Shown piece after piece: positions 1 to 10,253 of a stretch of DNA of 64,000 nucleotides. The notes under the pieces were generated by a model that saw only the letters and a list, made by a program, of their open reading frames with translations, had not been told where the DNA came from and searched no databases. Position numbers and translations under genes: made by a program. The stretch comes from Nannochloropsis salina CCMP1776 (lineage: Eukaryota; Sar; Eustigmatophyceae; Eustigmatales; Monodopsidaceae): NCBI GenBank assembly GCA_004565275.1, contig SDOX01000119.1, positions 222,089 to 286,088 on the forward strand, written 5' to 3'. Positions within the stretch are counted from its first letter, which is position 1; every line of letters starts with the position of its first letter.

Positions 1-295
1 GCAGACGGCGGAGAGCATCACGGGGCCGTGGGACTCCACTCCCATCTACGACCTGCCGCCGCCCTTCAACGACAGCAACCTCATGGCCTACACGGGCAAA
101 GCCCACCCTGAACTTGCGGACAATGAAAATGAGATTGTCTTCACCTACGTGGCTAATACGCCAGGAGTGGTCTACCCATTGTTCGAGGACGGGGCGGATA
201 TTTTGTACGTTCCGCGATTTGTACGTATAGTGTTTGATGGGAAAGAAGGGGGGAAAGAGAATATAAGGGCCCATAGAAAGAAGAAAAGCAGGTGA
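1..295 (+). CDS. C-terminal end of a DUF4185/DUF5005-like secreted-type protein (5' partial)
   Basis: An open frame enters from the left edge (codons read from base 2) and stops with TGA at 293-295. Before the first in-window ATG (83) it already encodes a GPWDSTPIYDLP segment, followed by YTGKAHPEL, NEIVFTYVANT and LYVPRFVRI. The order GPW, then an AHPEL-type motif, then a VTY/FTY strand, then a PRFVRV-like end is what I recall from the last blade of DUF4185/DUF5005 beta-propeller proteins, which are related to glycoside hydrolases. No catalytic residues are in view. The final 20 residues are Lys/Arg-rich and look like an unstructured tail. The gene starts outside the window, so its length and targeting are unknown. 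The family call is from motif memory only. Confidence 0.5.
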   Translation, partial: QTAESITGPWDSTPIYDLPPPFNDSNLMAYTGKAHPELADNENEIVFTYVANTPGVVYPLFEDGADILYVPRFVRIVFDGKEGGKENIRAHRKKKSR

Positions 296-896
296 ATCTT
301 CACTTGGGATCAAAATGTATGTGTAAAAATGCATTTAAATCAGAATGTAGGTGATTCAAATGATTGCAGAAATGGAAGAAAATTGAGAACAACTTCACCG
401 TTGTTCCACGTCCGCAGATCTCTGCTTTACGCCCACAAAAGGGCCGTAACCCTAACAAAATACACTGAAATATCGTTTGCATGTCTATCACCGCCTCTTT
501 GCGTCTGCTGCGGGCCTTCGTGACTGTTGAGTGTACGTTTTGGTGGGTATGATCGAGGGCAATCCAAGGGCCGGGCCGGAGACGACCAACCAGGACAGGA
601 AGATACCTGACTCGCGTCCGTCTCGGCTTTGTTCCCCCCCACGGCAATCTTTGCCACGCAGCCATGTACCCTTGCATGTGCGCATTCAGTTACTCTTTCC
701 TTCTTGTGTTGTTCTTATTGTTGTCCCATTCTGTGGTGGAGGCGTGGTATTGCGTTGTCAGATAGTCAGCATCATTTTCCTTTTCCATTCGTGTGCTTCG
801 TTTCTTCTATTCCACGCTCCGGGACAACTCTCCAGCGATCTTACGCTCCTTTATGTTGCCATATATTCACAGGAAGGAGGAAATACGGTTTTGGTC
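296..896. other. Intergenic region and probable 5' leader of U2AF65
   Basis: About 600 bases separate the upstream stop from the U2AF65 start. A pyrimidine-rich stretch (about 690-830) and a CACAG at about 868-872 resemble an intron end, so a 5' UTR intron is possible. The frame stays open through this leader back to 531, but the encoded residues are unlike any U2AF N-terminus. I see no other gene here. Confidence 0.4.
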
Positions 897-2678
897 ATGC
901 CAGGCTCAGAGGATGATGCTTCGGGCCCCGGTGCAGCGGCGCTGCCAGGCGAAGAAGAATCACAGCCGCCCGCAGAGAGGACGGAGGGCGAAGGGGCTTC
1001 TGAGGCTCTCTCTTCGAATGGGACCGGCCACAAAGGAGGCGATGTACACGAGGAAGAAGGACGAGGAAAGGAAGAGATGGGAGGCCCCAACGGGAAGGAA
1101 AGGCATGGGCACAGGGATGAGGATGAGGAGGAGGTCGCGAGCAAGGAAAAGCGGCGGGAACGCAGGCGACATTCGTCCCGATCGCGAAGTCGATCTCCTC
1201 GCGGAGGCAGCCGTGGGTCACGAAGAGAGAAAAGACGGAGCCGGAGTCGTTCTGAAAGTCCGAGGGGGGACCGGCGGCGGCGCAGCCGAGATAGGGAGGG
1301 GAAATCATCGCGGCGCTCAAGGCGCTCAGCCAGTGGCAGCCGCAGTCTGTCCCCCCCTTCCTCTCGCCGTCGCCGACGTCGAGAACGGGCCAACAACTGG
1401 GACAAGCCTCCTGAGGGGCTAACGGTGGGACAGGGGGCCGTGACTGCGACGCTTCAGGGTTTGGGGGGGCTGGGACTGTCCGGGTCGGGGGCGGGGCAGT
1501 TTATGGACCCGCCGATGCTGGATCCGGGCGTGATGATGGGGACGGCGGCATTGGGGGCGGGAGGCGTGGTGCGGGGTGCGATCGGGACGCTGACGGCGCC
1601 CACGGCCCCGCCCAACCAGCAGGAGTTGTTTAACGGCGTGATGGTGCCCACCATGATGCTTCGACAGGCCAAGCGCCTTTACGTGGGGAATGTGCCGATG
1701 GGCTGCGACCAGTTCGTCTTGATGCAGCTCTTCAACCAGGCCATGGTGGCAGCGGGCAAGGGGAGCGCCACCGCCCCCCCCATCGTGGGCGTGCAAGTGA
1801 ACGAGAGCAAGCCCTTCGCCTTCTTGGAGACCCGCACTCCCGAGGACGCCGCCCACGTCCTCCTCTTCGACGGGATCACCATCGGGGCCAACCAGCTCAA
1901 GGTCCGGCGGCCCAAGGACTTCAAGCCGCTGCCCGGCATCGTTGACCCCCCTACGGGCGTCTCCCTCATCCCGGGGCACCTGCCCACCAGCGTGGAGAAC
2001 ACGGAGAACAAGATCTACCTGGGCTCCATTCCCACCCACTTCAACGACCTCCAGGTGCGGGAGCTTGTCTCTGCCTTCGGGGACCTCAAGGCCTTCAACC
2101 TGGTCAAGGATCCGGCCCTGGGGACCAGCAAGGGCTTCTGTTTCTTCGAGTACCTGGATCACGCCCTTACGGACCGGGTATGCGCGGAGCTGAACGGCTT
2201 CGAACTCGGGGAGCGGAAGCTCATCTGCCAGCGCGCGAACCCCAGCCCCGCTCCCGCTGCTGCTCCCTCGATGACGGCCTTGGCGGGCGGGAGCATGCAT
2301 CCCTACGCAGCCCTCTTGACCGGGTCATCGGCGGCGGCGGCTCCACTGGGCCCGGCCACCAAGGTCCTGAAATTGAGCAACATGGTGGTGGCGGAGGAGT
2401 TGCGGGACGACAACGAGTACGAGGAGATCGTGATGGATATCAAGGAGGAGTGCGGAAAGTACGGGCAGGTGGTGTCCCTGAAGGTGCCGCGTCCCTCCTA
2501 CAAGGAGGACGGGAGCGTGGACGTGTCGCCCCCGGGGGTGGGGGAGGTTTTTGTCGAGTTTGCGGATGAGGATGGGGCTACGAAGGCGGGGAATGCCCTC
2601 AGGAATCGACAGTTCTCTGGAAGGACCGTGGTGTGTGGCTTCGTCAAGGAGGAGGATTACGCGGGCGGGAACCTCTGA
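897..2678 (+). CDS. U2AF2: Splicing factor U2AF large subunit (U2AF65)
   Basis: Single-exon 593-residue protein that recognises the polypyrimidine tract and helps recruit U2 snRNP to the branch point in the nucleus. Seen: an acidic start, an Arg/Ser-rich domain (about residues 83-155), a tryptophan ligand motif NNWDKPPEG (about 166-174) of the type that binds the small subunit U2AF35, RRM1 (from KRLYVGNV, about 259-345), RRM2 (from NKIYLGSI, about 371-448), and a C-terminal U2AF-homology motif (about 490-590) that keeps an RXF signature as RQF. The ATG at 897 is chosen because it begins the acidic/RS-type N-terminus; the frame is open upstream to 531 but that part is hydrophobic and unlike the family. 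It is longer than the human protein (475 residues), mainly through the N-terminal region and a Gly/Ala-rich linker before RRM1. Family assignment is secure. Confidence 0.95.
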   Translation: MPGSEDDASGPGAAALPGEEESQPPAERTEGEGASEALSSNGTGHKGGDVHEEEGRGKEEMGGPNGKERHGHRDEDEEEVASKEKRRERRRHSSRSRSRSPRGGSRGSRREKRRSRSRSESPRGDRRRRSRDREGKSSRRSRRSASGSRSLSPPSSRRRRRRERANNWDKPPEGLTVGQGAVTATLQGLGGLGLSGSGAGQFMDPPMLDPGVMMGTAALGAGGVVRGAIGTLTAPTAPPNQQELFNGVMVPTMMLRQAKRLYVGNVPMGCDQFVLMQLFNQAMVAAGKGSATAPPIVGVQVNESKPFAFLETRTPEDAAHVLLFDGITIGANQLKVRRPKDFKPLPGIVDPPTGVSLIPGHLPTSVENTENKIYLGSIPTHFNDLQVRELVSAFGDLKAFNLVKDPALGTSKGFCFFEYLDHALTDRVCAELNGFELGERKLICQRANPSPAPAAAPSMTALAGGSMHPYAALLTGSSAAAAPLGPATKVLKLSNMVVAEELRDDNEYEEIVMDIKEECGKYGQVVSLKVPRPSYKEDGSVDVSPPGVGEVFVEFADEDGATKAGNALRNRQFSGRTVVCGFVKEEDYAGGNL

Positions 2679-3901
2679 GGGAGAAAGGGAGGGAGGGAGG
2701 GAGGGAAAGAGGAAGGAATGGACACAGGGGTACGCAGGGGGACGGACTCAATAGGGCGCCTTCAACGTAGTGCAACTCATTGATTGCATGGTGAAAGGGG
2801 GCGAAGGGGGTCAAACCAGGCTAGACCGCGAGGGAGGAGGAATAAAAAGCTTACCCCTGGAAGTAAGAAGAAATAACCTAAGGACATGCGCTGTACCTCG
2901 AGGCTCGTGGAACGGAAAGCTCGATGGTTTAGACTCCATTGCCCAGGGAATGTCTCGTCAAATATCTCTTCGAGGTCTGCCCCTGTCACGTGTCACGGCA
3001 ACCTGGAGGGGAGGCTGGCTCGTTCCGACCATCGCGGCACACCTGCGTTTCTTTTTTCTTGTCGTTTCCTTGTATGACGTGGGCAGTAACATAAGGATGA
3101 CGTCCAGAATTGCTACACGTGGTCGGTACAAACGAAAGCAACGTCAGCGAAAGAGCCATATTTCTCTCAAGGTTCGCCTTCAAACTCTTCCTTGAACTTA
3201 AAACAGGCACCGGGTCCTGACCAAGGACATACACGTCTTGATCCTTCTCCGACAATCAAGGTCACTTCTCTCTCTCTCGAGCCTATCTCCTCCCGTCGAG
3301 TCGTCCTCGCGCCCTGTCCATCCAGCACGGATGACGGTGTGATAATGAGTGAATGCTCCTCCCTAAGTTTTACAGTGCCCTTCCACAAGGGAACTCGCAA
3401 TTTCCACCTCCCTCGAGGCCATGCCAGCACCGAACCCCAACATGGGAGTCGCATGCCCACAGGCTCGCTGAAAACGAAAAGGGAGCATCTTGCTTCTCAG
3501 ACACTGCGCAGGAAGTCTCAAATATGAACTGAATAGGTGGTGCCGTGGGATGGACAGCGAACGGACTGAGAGCGACGCGGCCTTCCCAAAAGGGAGACGA
3601 GTGAGAGGACCCCGAGGCGGTCACGTCGACAAAAAACAGAATCAAACCTACACACACACGCCCTGCCCGGGCACGACCAGAAGCACGGGGTCTCCCCGCG
3701 GGTCCGCCTCCCTCCTCCCCTCCTTCCGGGGCTGGTGGGGTACCGAGTGCTCAGAAAGACTAGGGTCGTCTCGACCCGATAGCCCCCCAGTAGCTCTCGT
3801 CACCCCCCCAACCCTTTCCCGAAGCGAGGGAGCCCGCCCCCCCACCCCCCGCGCACGAGCCAGTCGCGGCTGCCAAGCGACGGCGCTGCCTCTAGGGCCA
3901 C
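2679..3901. other. Convergent intergenic region, no gene seen
   Basis: About 1.2 kb between the 3' ends of U2AF65 and the light-harvesting gene. Short frames occur on both strands but none shows a recognisable domain or sustained coding composition. It should hold both 3' UTRs; a GGGA/GGGAGG repeat directly follows the U2AF65 stop (about 2685-2715). Confidence 0.5.
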
Positions 3902-5121
3902 TTAGTTGCCGATCTTGGCCAGGAGGGTGGTGATGGGGTCCTCGCCATTGGTGAGGAGGGCGCCCACAGTGGCTCCGGTCCAGGCAACCATGGCCAGGCG
4001 GCCGTTGTTGATCTCCTTGTTCTGGTAGGCGAGCGCCTCCTCCTCGGTCTTGTCCTCGAACTTGGCGAAGGCAGAGGTGTCGGGCTGCACATCTCCGGGG
4101 ATCTTGTCCTCCTTTTGGGGGGCCAGGACCTCGAGGGCGGAGCAGAAGAGGAGCACCTGCGCCCATCCCTGTGCGGCCCAAGCGCCGGAGGTGATCGCGT
4201 TGATGCCCGCGGGCATGGAGGCGGGGATGCCGTCACCGGCAGCCACAAGGCCGGGGAGCTTCACGCCGAGGCCGGTCACCAGGGTGTGGAGCATGGCAAG
4301 CATGGCCACTGCGGGAGATGAGGCGGAACAAAGGGGGGAAAGGACCGAGTGAGTACCTCCAGGGCCGATGGGATAACATCTCTCTCGAATCGCCTACCTC
4401 GGCCGTGCTTGATCTCGATGGCGCGGTAACGGTTGAACTTCTCGACATCACCATCGGCGGAGAAGCCAAGGGGGTCCTATTCAAGGTCGAAGTGAGAGAG
4501 AATGTGACATCATGGTAAGACGCGGGCTGGAGGCCAAAGATCGAGTGAAGAGTGATGATTCACGTACCCAGTAGCCCAGGGGGGCGGTCACGCCGGCCTC
4601 GCCCTCGAAGGACATGCGGGCAACACCGCGGGTGCGGCTGAACTTGGGGGCGGGGGCCACAAAGGCGGAGGCTCCCATGAGGGAGGAGACGGTGAGCAGA
4701 GCGGCGGTCTTCTGCTCGGAGTTGAGGTGTGGGGGAAGAGACAGACCAGTGAGGAGGCAAGTTTAGCCAGAAAGACTTATCACTCTATACCATACACACG
4801 CCATTCAAACATTTTGTTCCCAAAAACGCATGGGAGACGGGGGTGGGACGTGGGTTACAGCTGAAACAATCAAGGTCCTCAAGGGAAAAAGGGTCGACTT
4901 GTTAGAACAAAGCACTCCCGATTCCTCTTTATTCATGTCATTTGGTGTGACCCAAGCATGTCCCACAAGCATGTCGTTAAAAATATCGACACATGAGTCC
5001 ATGAAAAGATGCTAAATCGCCCCAAACAAGTCACAGCTCTCTTCATCAGTGTTCTCTCTCCCGTAGAATAAGACATCTAGCCACAACACCCATCAATTCC
5101 AAAGCTCTGGGAACTTACCAT
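3902..5121 (-). CDS. Violaxanthin/chlorophyll-a light-harvesting protein (VCP/LHCF type)
   Basis: Thylakoid antenna protein. Four exons on the minus strand: 5119-5121 (ATG only), 4568-4711, 4398-4476 and 3902-4308, giving 210 residues. All joins are GT-AG and phase-consistent. The product starts MKTAALLTVSSLMG, then a hydrophobic signal ending in AFVAP, the Phe-type cleavage motif needed for import into a red-derived plastid. The mature part has EKFNRYRAIEIKHGR followed by VAMLAM (helix 1 with the chlorophyll-binding Glu and Arg), and later KEINNGRLAMVAW (helix 3 with the second conserved Glu/Arg pair). Length and motifs match eustigmatophyte VCP. Oddity: the start codon is alone on exon 1, immediately followed by GTAAGT, with a 407-bp intron. 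The start was chosen because ATG joined to AAG ACC gives the expected MKTAALL. Confidence 0.92.
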
Positions 5122-6608
5122 TATTATGAGAAAAGTTTTAAAGTGGAGACTTCTGTTGACAGATGTGAGTTGTGATTGTTGTCGTGAGATATAAGTCAGA
5201 GCCGTCCTAGATGAACCAAAATCTTGACATTTCAATTATGGACCAGGGTGTAAGGCGAAACAAGCATGCGATATCCCGGACACGCATTCGCGTACACACA
5301 ATGTCACTAGAGAAAGTGTGCCGAACAAGATGGACGATAATCTTCAGGCGTATAATTTCTCATGGAAAACATTTAAGAGGGCTACAGAAAATCAAAAATA
5401 AGATCGCACACCAGGTCAAAGAGTCGCCCGCAACACGACCCGAGTGGCGTTAAGAATGAACAGAACAAAGACAGGGGCCGGTCCAAGTCCTATTGACCAT
5501 GTCGCGCACGCTCATACAAGATATGTACACAGTTAGCAAGCATGCGGAAATAAAAAACGACAGAGCAGAAGTAACAAACAGAAGCGTGTACAGGGGTGAA
5601 AGAACGTGGGCGCATGCTAGGTTCTTGTTCAAGAACACCCTCTTCAAGGACCCTATTTGACAGCTTTTGGCACAAACAACGCTCCAAATCCTCGTTGCTC
5701 ACCAATTTTGTCCTCCACACCATCCAATTCAACCCATTGCGGGCCCAGCAAACCCTGAATGCATCCAGGACGGCGCGGGGGAATGGGAACGCAGCAAGTT
5801 GAACCTGAAGATTTGCCCTGCCCCTCGGCGAGAAGATCTCGCGTAAGCCTCTTTGCCATGCCCGTGCCGCGCCCGCGACGCCGCGTGCCGTAATTTGGGA
5901 GGGCAAGAGTGGATTTCCCGGCGAATTACGGCACTGACTGGACGTGCGTTGCCCCGACGGCAAAATCGGTGTTGAGATGGTAGGATAAGCATTGCGTTCA
6001 CCGCAGGTTTACATTTTGGTCCTTTGTCGGTGAATTTTGGATCTTTTCTCGAGCGCACTCCCGCGCTCTTTCCACGATTACGTACACACCCTCACCATCA
6101 CTCTCTCCGCCTTTTGCGGATCACCTGTAGCCAAAATACAAGTGCTGAGCGACCTAGATCTTTCCGGTCGCGTGTTGCCTGCCGTCGCGTTGTGATAATT
6201 TGGCCTATGTCTTTACGTTGTTAGAAACACGCTCGCCTGGCTCCACATGTACACAGTTTCAGAATCACACGGCCAACAAAGGACAGGATGACAATTGGTA
6301 GACCAGGCGCGAGCGGAGCGCAAGAGACATCACTTGATGTACACGTCATTTATAGGCATTAAAAGGGACTATATACAGAAAATTATTTATGCCATCTTTC
6401 CACGGCAGTTCAATTTCATCGATGAAGGGCCGCTTAGAGGCCAAGGCTTGCTTCCCGCTCACAGTGACGAGCCTTATTTCTTACTACGCCACTGGATTGT
6501 GTTTTTTTCCAAGCACACGCAATTTTGACGACTTCAGTCCATGGAATTAAAGTCTCGTTGCGTGTATTTCTTATCTGTCACCTTAAATCGTTCCCCACTT
6601 TCACGCAG
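5122..6608. promoter_or_regulatory. Divergent upstream region between the light-harvesting and ABC-F genes
   Basis: About 1.5 kb without a credible gene lies between two divergently transcribed plastid-protein genes, so it should carry both promoters. TTTCACGCAG directly before the ABC-F ATG (6609) resembles a splice acceptor, so a 5' UTR intron may occupy part of it. I could not identify a specific light-responsive element. Confidence 0.45.
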
Positions 6609-9600
6609 ATGACGACAATGCCATCAGACGGCTGCGGGAATGCCAGAATGAGAAGAAGACCACGTCCTTGCTCCACATCAACCAATGATGCCCCTTCGTC
6701 TGTTCTTGTCCTCTTGGCGGCCGCTGCGCTGGTGTCTGTCTCGCTCCCTTTTCTTGCTCAGGCGTTCCAGCCCGTCTTCTCTCCGCGAGGAGCTGCCAGT
6801 CCAGCCTTTTCGTATGGCCCTACAAATTGGGGCCTTATACCTCCGCCATGTAACCCCCCATTGTCCAGCATCAGCAGCGATAGCAGTGGAAGAAGGCGCC
6901 GGGCGTTCATTCTCATGGCGAAACCTAAGAAGTCCTTGGACGCCGCCAAAGCCGCGGCCCTGGCCGCTCTAGAGCAGTTGGAGGCAGTGGAGGCTGCGGC
7001 CGCTCCCATGCCTGCCAGCACAGATGAGGGCACCCAATCTCCCCTTGACAAAAAGCTAGCCAAGAAGGCTCGAAAAGAAAGGGAAAAGGCGGAGAAAGAA
7101 GCGATGAAAGCTGCTGCAATCTCTGTCCTTGCAGAAAAGAATGCAGGAGGACTTAAGGCGGCCAGAGCAGGCGCGTTGGCTGCATTGGAGGCGGAGGAAG
7201 GAAGCGGGAAAGAGGAGGCAGTGGTGGACACCGAGAGTGGGGCCAAAAGCCGCGAGAAGAAGAAGGATGATGAGGAGATGATGGCCGGGGAGGAGGACGA
7301 GGACGCGGCGCTGATGGCCCTTCTGAATCGAGGGGGGGGGGCGAGTAAGAAGAAGAAGAAGAAGGGAGGGGGCGAGGACACTTCGTTTGCGCTGGAGGGC
7401 AAGGAGAGGAAGGTGGCAAGGGACGTGTCCGCGGGGTCTCATGACCTGGAGCTCTCCGTGCAGGAGGGAGGGCAGGACGAGCCGGTCGCCTCACCGGGGG
7501 TGACGGCTCCCACTCCGGCCGCTGAGAGCAAGAGCCCCCCTCCCTCCGGCGACGACCATCTGCTCCCCGAGCGTGCCTCTGAAGACAGTGGGCCCACCCT
7601 GGAGGAGAGAGTCCGAGCGACTCGTCCCCCCGGGCGTGTTCGCGTATTGTCGGACGGCGCCGCCGCTCCCGGCACGGCCTTTGTCCGCCTGGACAAGGTG
7701 AGCGTCATCTTCAGGAACCAGGAGGTGCTCAAGGACGCCAGCTGGGGGGTACAGACGGGGGAGAGGGTGGGCTTGGTTGGTCCTAACGGGGGGGGCAAGA
7801 CGACCCAGCTCAAGGTCTTGGCGGGCGAGCTGGACCCGACCACGGGCGAAGTGATGAAGAGCAGCAAGGAGCTGAAGATAGCTTTCCTGCGGCAAGAATT
7901 TGTGGACGAGCTGGTGATGGGGCGCAGTCTGAAGGACGAGCTGCTCTCGGTCTTCGAGGAGGAGCAGGGGGTGCTGGAGAAGCTGCGAGCCCTGGAGGGG
8001 CGGCTGGAGGGGGCGACAGGGGACATGGAGCAGATGAACGAGATCCTGCAGGAGCTGGGCGAGACGCAGCAGGAGGCAGACCGGCGCGGCGTGTACGGCC
8101 TGGAGACCAAGGTGGACAAAATCATGGACCTGATGGGCTTCGCGCCCTCGGACGCGAGCCTGCCCGTCCGCTCCTTCTCGGGAGGATGGAAGATGCGCAT
8201 CGGCTTGGGCAAGGTCCTGCTTCAGGAGCCGGGGGTCCTCCTCCTGGACGAGCCCACGAACCACCTGGACCTGGACTCGGTGGAGTGGCTGGAGCAGTTC
8301 TTGAGGACACAGAGCCTGCCCATGGCCATCGTCAGCCATGACCGCGAGTTTCTGGACCGGGTCTGCACCAAGATCGTGGACTGCGACGGCGGGGAGACAG
8401 TGACCTACACGGGGAACTATTCCAACTTCGTCAAGCAGAAGAAGGCAAGGCTGGAGGCCTGGCAGAAGGCCTACGACCAGCAGCAGAAGAAGATTCAGGA
8501 GGACAAGGATTTTATCAACAGGTTCCGTGCCAACTCGGCTCGGGCGACGCAGGTCAAGGCGCGGGAGGCAAGCTTGGAGAAGTTGATGAAAGGGGAGGAC
8601 CTGATCAAGCGGCCCCCGTACCAGGGAACCGCCTTCCGTTTCCGCTTTCCCCCGGGGCCCAGGCTGCATGGGGAGGTGGTGGCGATCGAGAGCTTGAAGT
8701 TCGGGTAGGTGGCCAGGGGGCAACCCGCCGGGACTGGCACGGGCAAGAGGGTCTTTGTGCGAAGGCGGTGGACCACGTCTACTTGCCTCTTCCTCTCCTT
8801 GTTCTAGTGTGATTGCTCGTGCTCATGCAGCCCCTCAACCCTTTCTTCCTCCCCCTAGCTACGGCAACCGCGAGCTCTTCGACGACACCAGCCTCACCGT
8901 CGAGAAGGGGCACCGGGTGGCCATCATCGGCCCCAACGGGGTGGGCAAGTCCACTATCCTCCGCCTGGTCATGGGCCTGGAGAAGGCCTGGAGTGGGAAG
9001 GCCGCCATCACCGCCAGCAACGTGGAGGCGAACTATTTCGAGCAGAACCAGGCCGACGCCCTGGCGCTGGACCAAACCGTGGACGAGACGGTCGTAGGGG
9101 CCTCCTCTACCGAGAGTTACAACCAGCTCCGTGCTCTCATGGCTCAATTTATGTTCAAGGGCGACTCCATCTATAAGAAGGTGGCGCAGTTGAGCGGAGG
9201 GGAGAAGGCGCGCCTGGCCATGTGCAAAATGATGCTCAAGCCCGGGAACCTCCTGTGCCTGGACGAGCCCACCAATCACTTGGACATACCGGCCAAGGAG
9301 ATTCTGGAGGAGGCCTGCCGCAACTACGAGGGCTCGATCTTACTCGTGTCTCACGACAGGTGAGAGTTGGGGAAATAATTTCGAGGACTGGATGATGCAG
9401 GAGCCTTCCTTGGCGGCATTTGTCCAGGAGAAACGCCTCAATGCTGAACGTCGCTCACCTATATTCCGTATTCCTTTGAGACAGGTATTTTATCTCTCAA
9501 GTTGCCAATCGCATCGTGGCGGTTGAGGACAAAAAGCTTGTGGTGTACGAGGGAGACTATCAGTATTACATGGAGAAGAACGAGGAGATGAAGCGAAAGA

Positions 9601-9770
9601 TCGAAAAAAGATACGTGGATGGCTTGGACGGGATCAGATCGGCACCCAAGCTGGTGGAGGGAGAAAAAGGGGGTAAAGGTAGCGGGAAGAAAAATTTCGG
9701 CGGGAAAACGCCTGGGATCAGCGGTCGAAAAGAGAAGGGGATCAAGAACGCAAAGCGCATGAGTTTGTAG
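6609..9770 (+). CDS. ABC-F ATPase, probably plastid-targeted
   Basis: Three exons (6609-8704, 8859-9359, 9485-9770), GT-AG and in phase, encode 960 residues. Two ABC ATPase domains and no membrane-spanning domain define the ABC-F family, which acts on ribosomes or in translation. NBD1: Walker A GPNGGGKTT (about 392), signature SFSGGWKMR (about 522), Walker B LLLDEPTNHLD (about 544), then SHDRE. NBD2: Walker A GPNGVGKST (about 723), LSGGEKARLA (about 809), LCLDEPTNHLD (about 830), then SHDRYF, whose codons are split by intron 2. The N-terminus has an Arg-rich start, a hydrophobic stretch ending LAQAFQP (a bipartite signal plus AF-type plastid motif) and about 200 residues rich in Ala, Lys and Glu. 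The C-terminal tail is Lys/Gly-rich. Plant plastid ABCF proteins are the nearest relatives I can name. Plastid location is inferred. Confidence 0.9.
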
Positions 9771-10253
9771 ATTGGACAGCTTTAAGACCAAAGTCGAGAA
9801 GTAAAAGAAAAAGAAACGACCGTTTTCGGAGATTTGCGAAGGGGGTCTCATGGGCGAGGCGTACAGAACGTGCCAAAGCTTCTTCTTTCTGTCTGCCGGC
9901 GGCCTTGCGTGATGCTCCGTCTCTTCTCTTGAAGTCATCTCTTACCTCGTCCTACCCCGCCCCCTCAACGAGGCACATCGCTTTACTTTCGCGCCTAAAA
10001 TGCGCAACTTCTACAACCGAAATCATACACAGGCACTTCGACGCACTGAACAACATAACGCGTACCCCAAAATCATAGCTCTTCGTCATCTGCCTTAGTC
10101 TCATCTATCTCCTCGGTGGCAACTGTCGCTAGTCTACCTTCGGCCATCGTCCTTCCTTCGACCACGAGGGACGAGGGAAGTATCGCTCTCAGGGAGCGAG
10201 CAGCAACTAAGCCTAGGGTGAAAAGGGCTCGTAAAGGAACATCAGGGCAAGGA
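9771..10253. other. Convergent intergenic region, no gene seen
   Basis: About 480 bases between the 3' ends of the ABC-F and DHCR24 genes. Only short frames without recognisable motifs; presumably the two 3' UTRs. Confidence 0.5.

Noticed and set aside
1419-2300. 293-codon minus-strand frame opposite U2AF65
   Set aside because: Overlaps both RRMs of the real gene on the other strand and has no recognisable domain.
7439-8723. Long minus-strand frames (257 and 410 codons) opposite the ABC-F gene
   Set aside because: Antisense shadows of the conserved NBD1 coding sequence; the products are Leu/Gln/Pro-rich without motifs.
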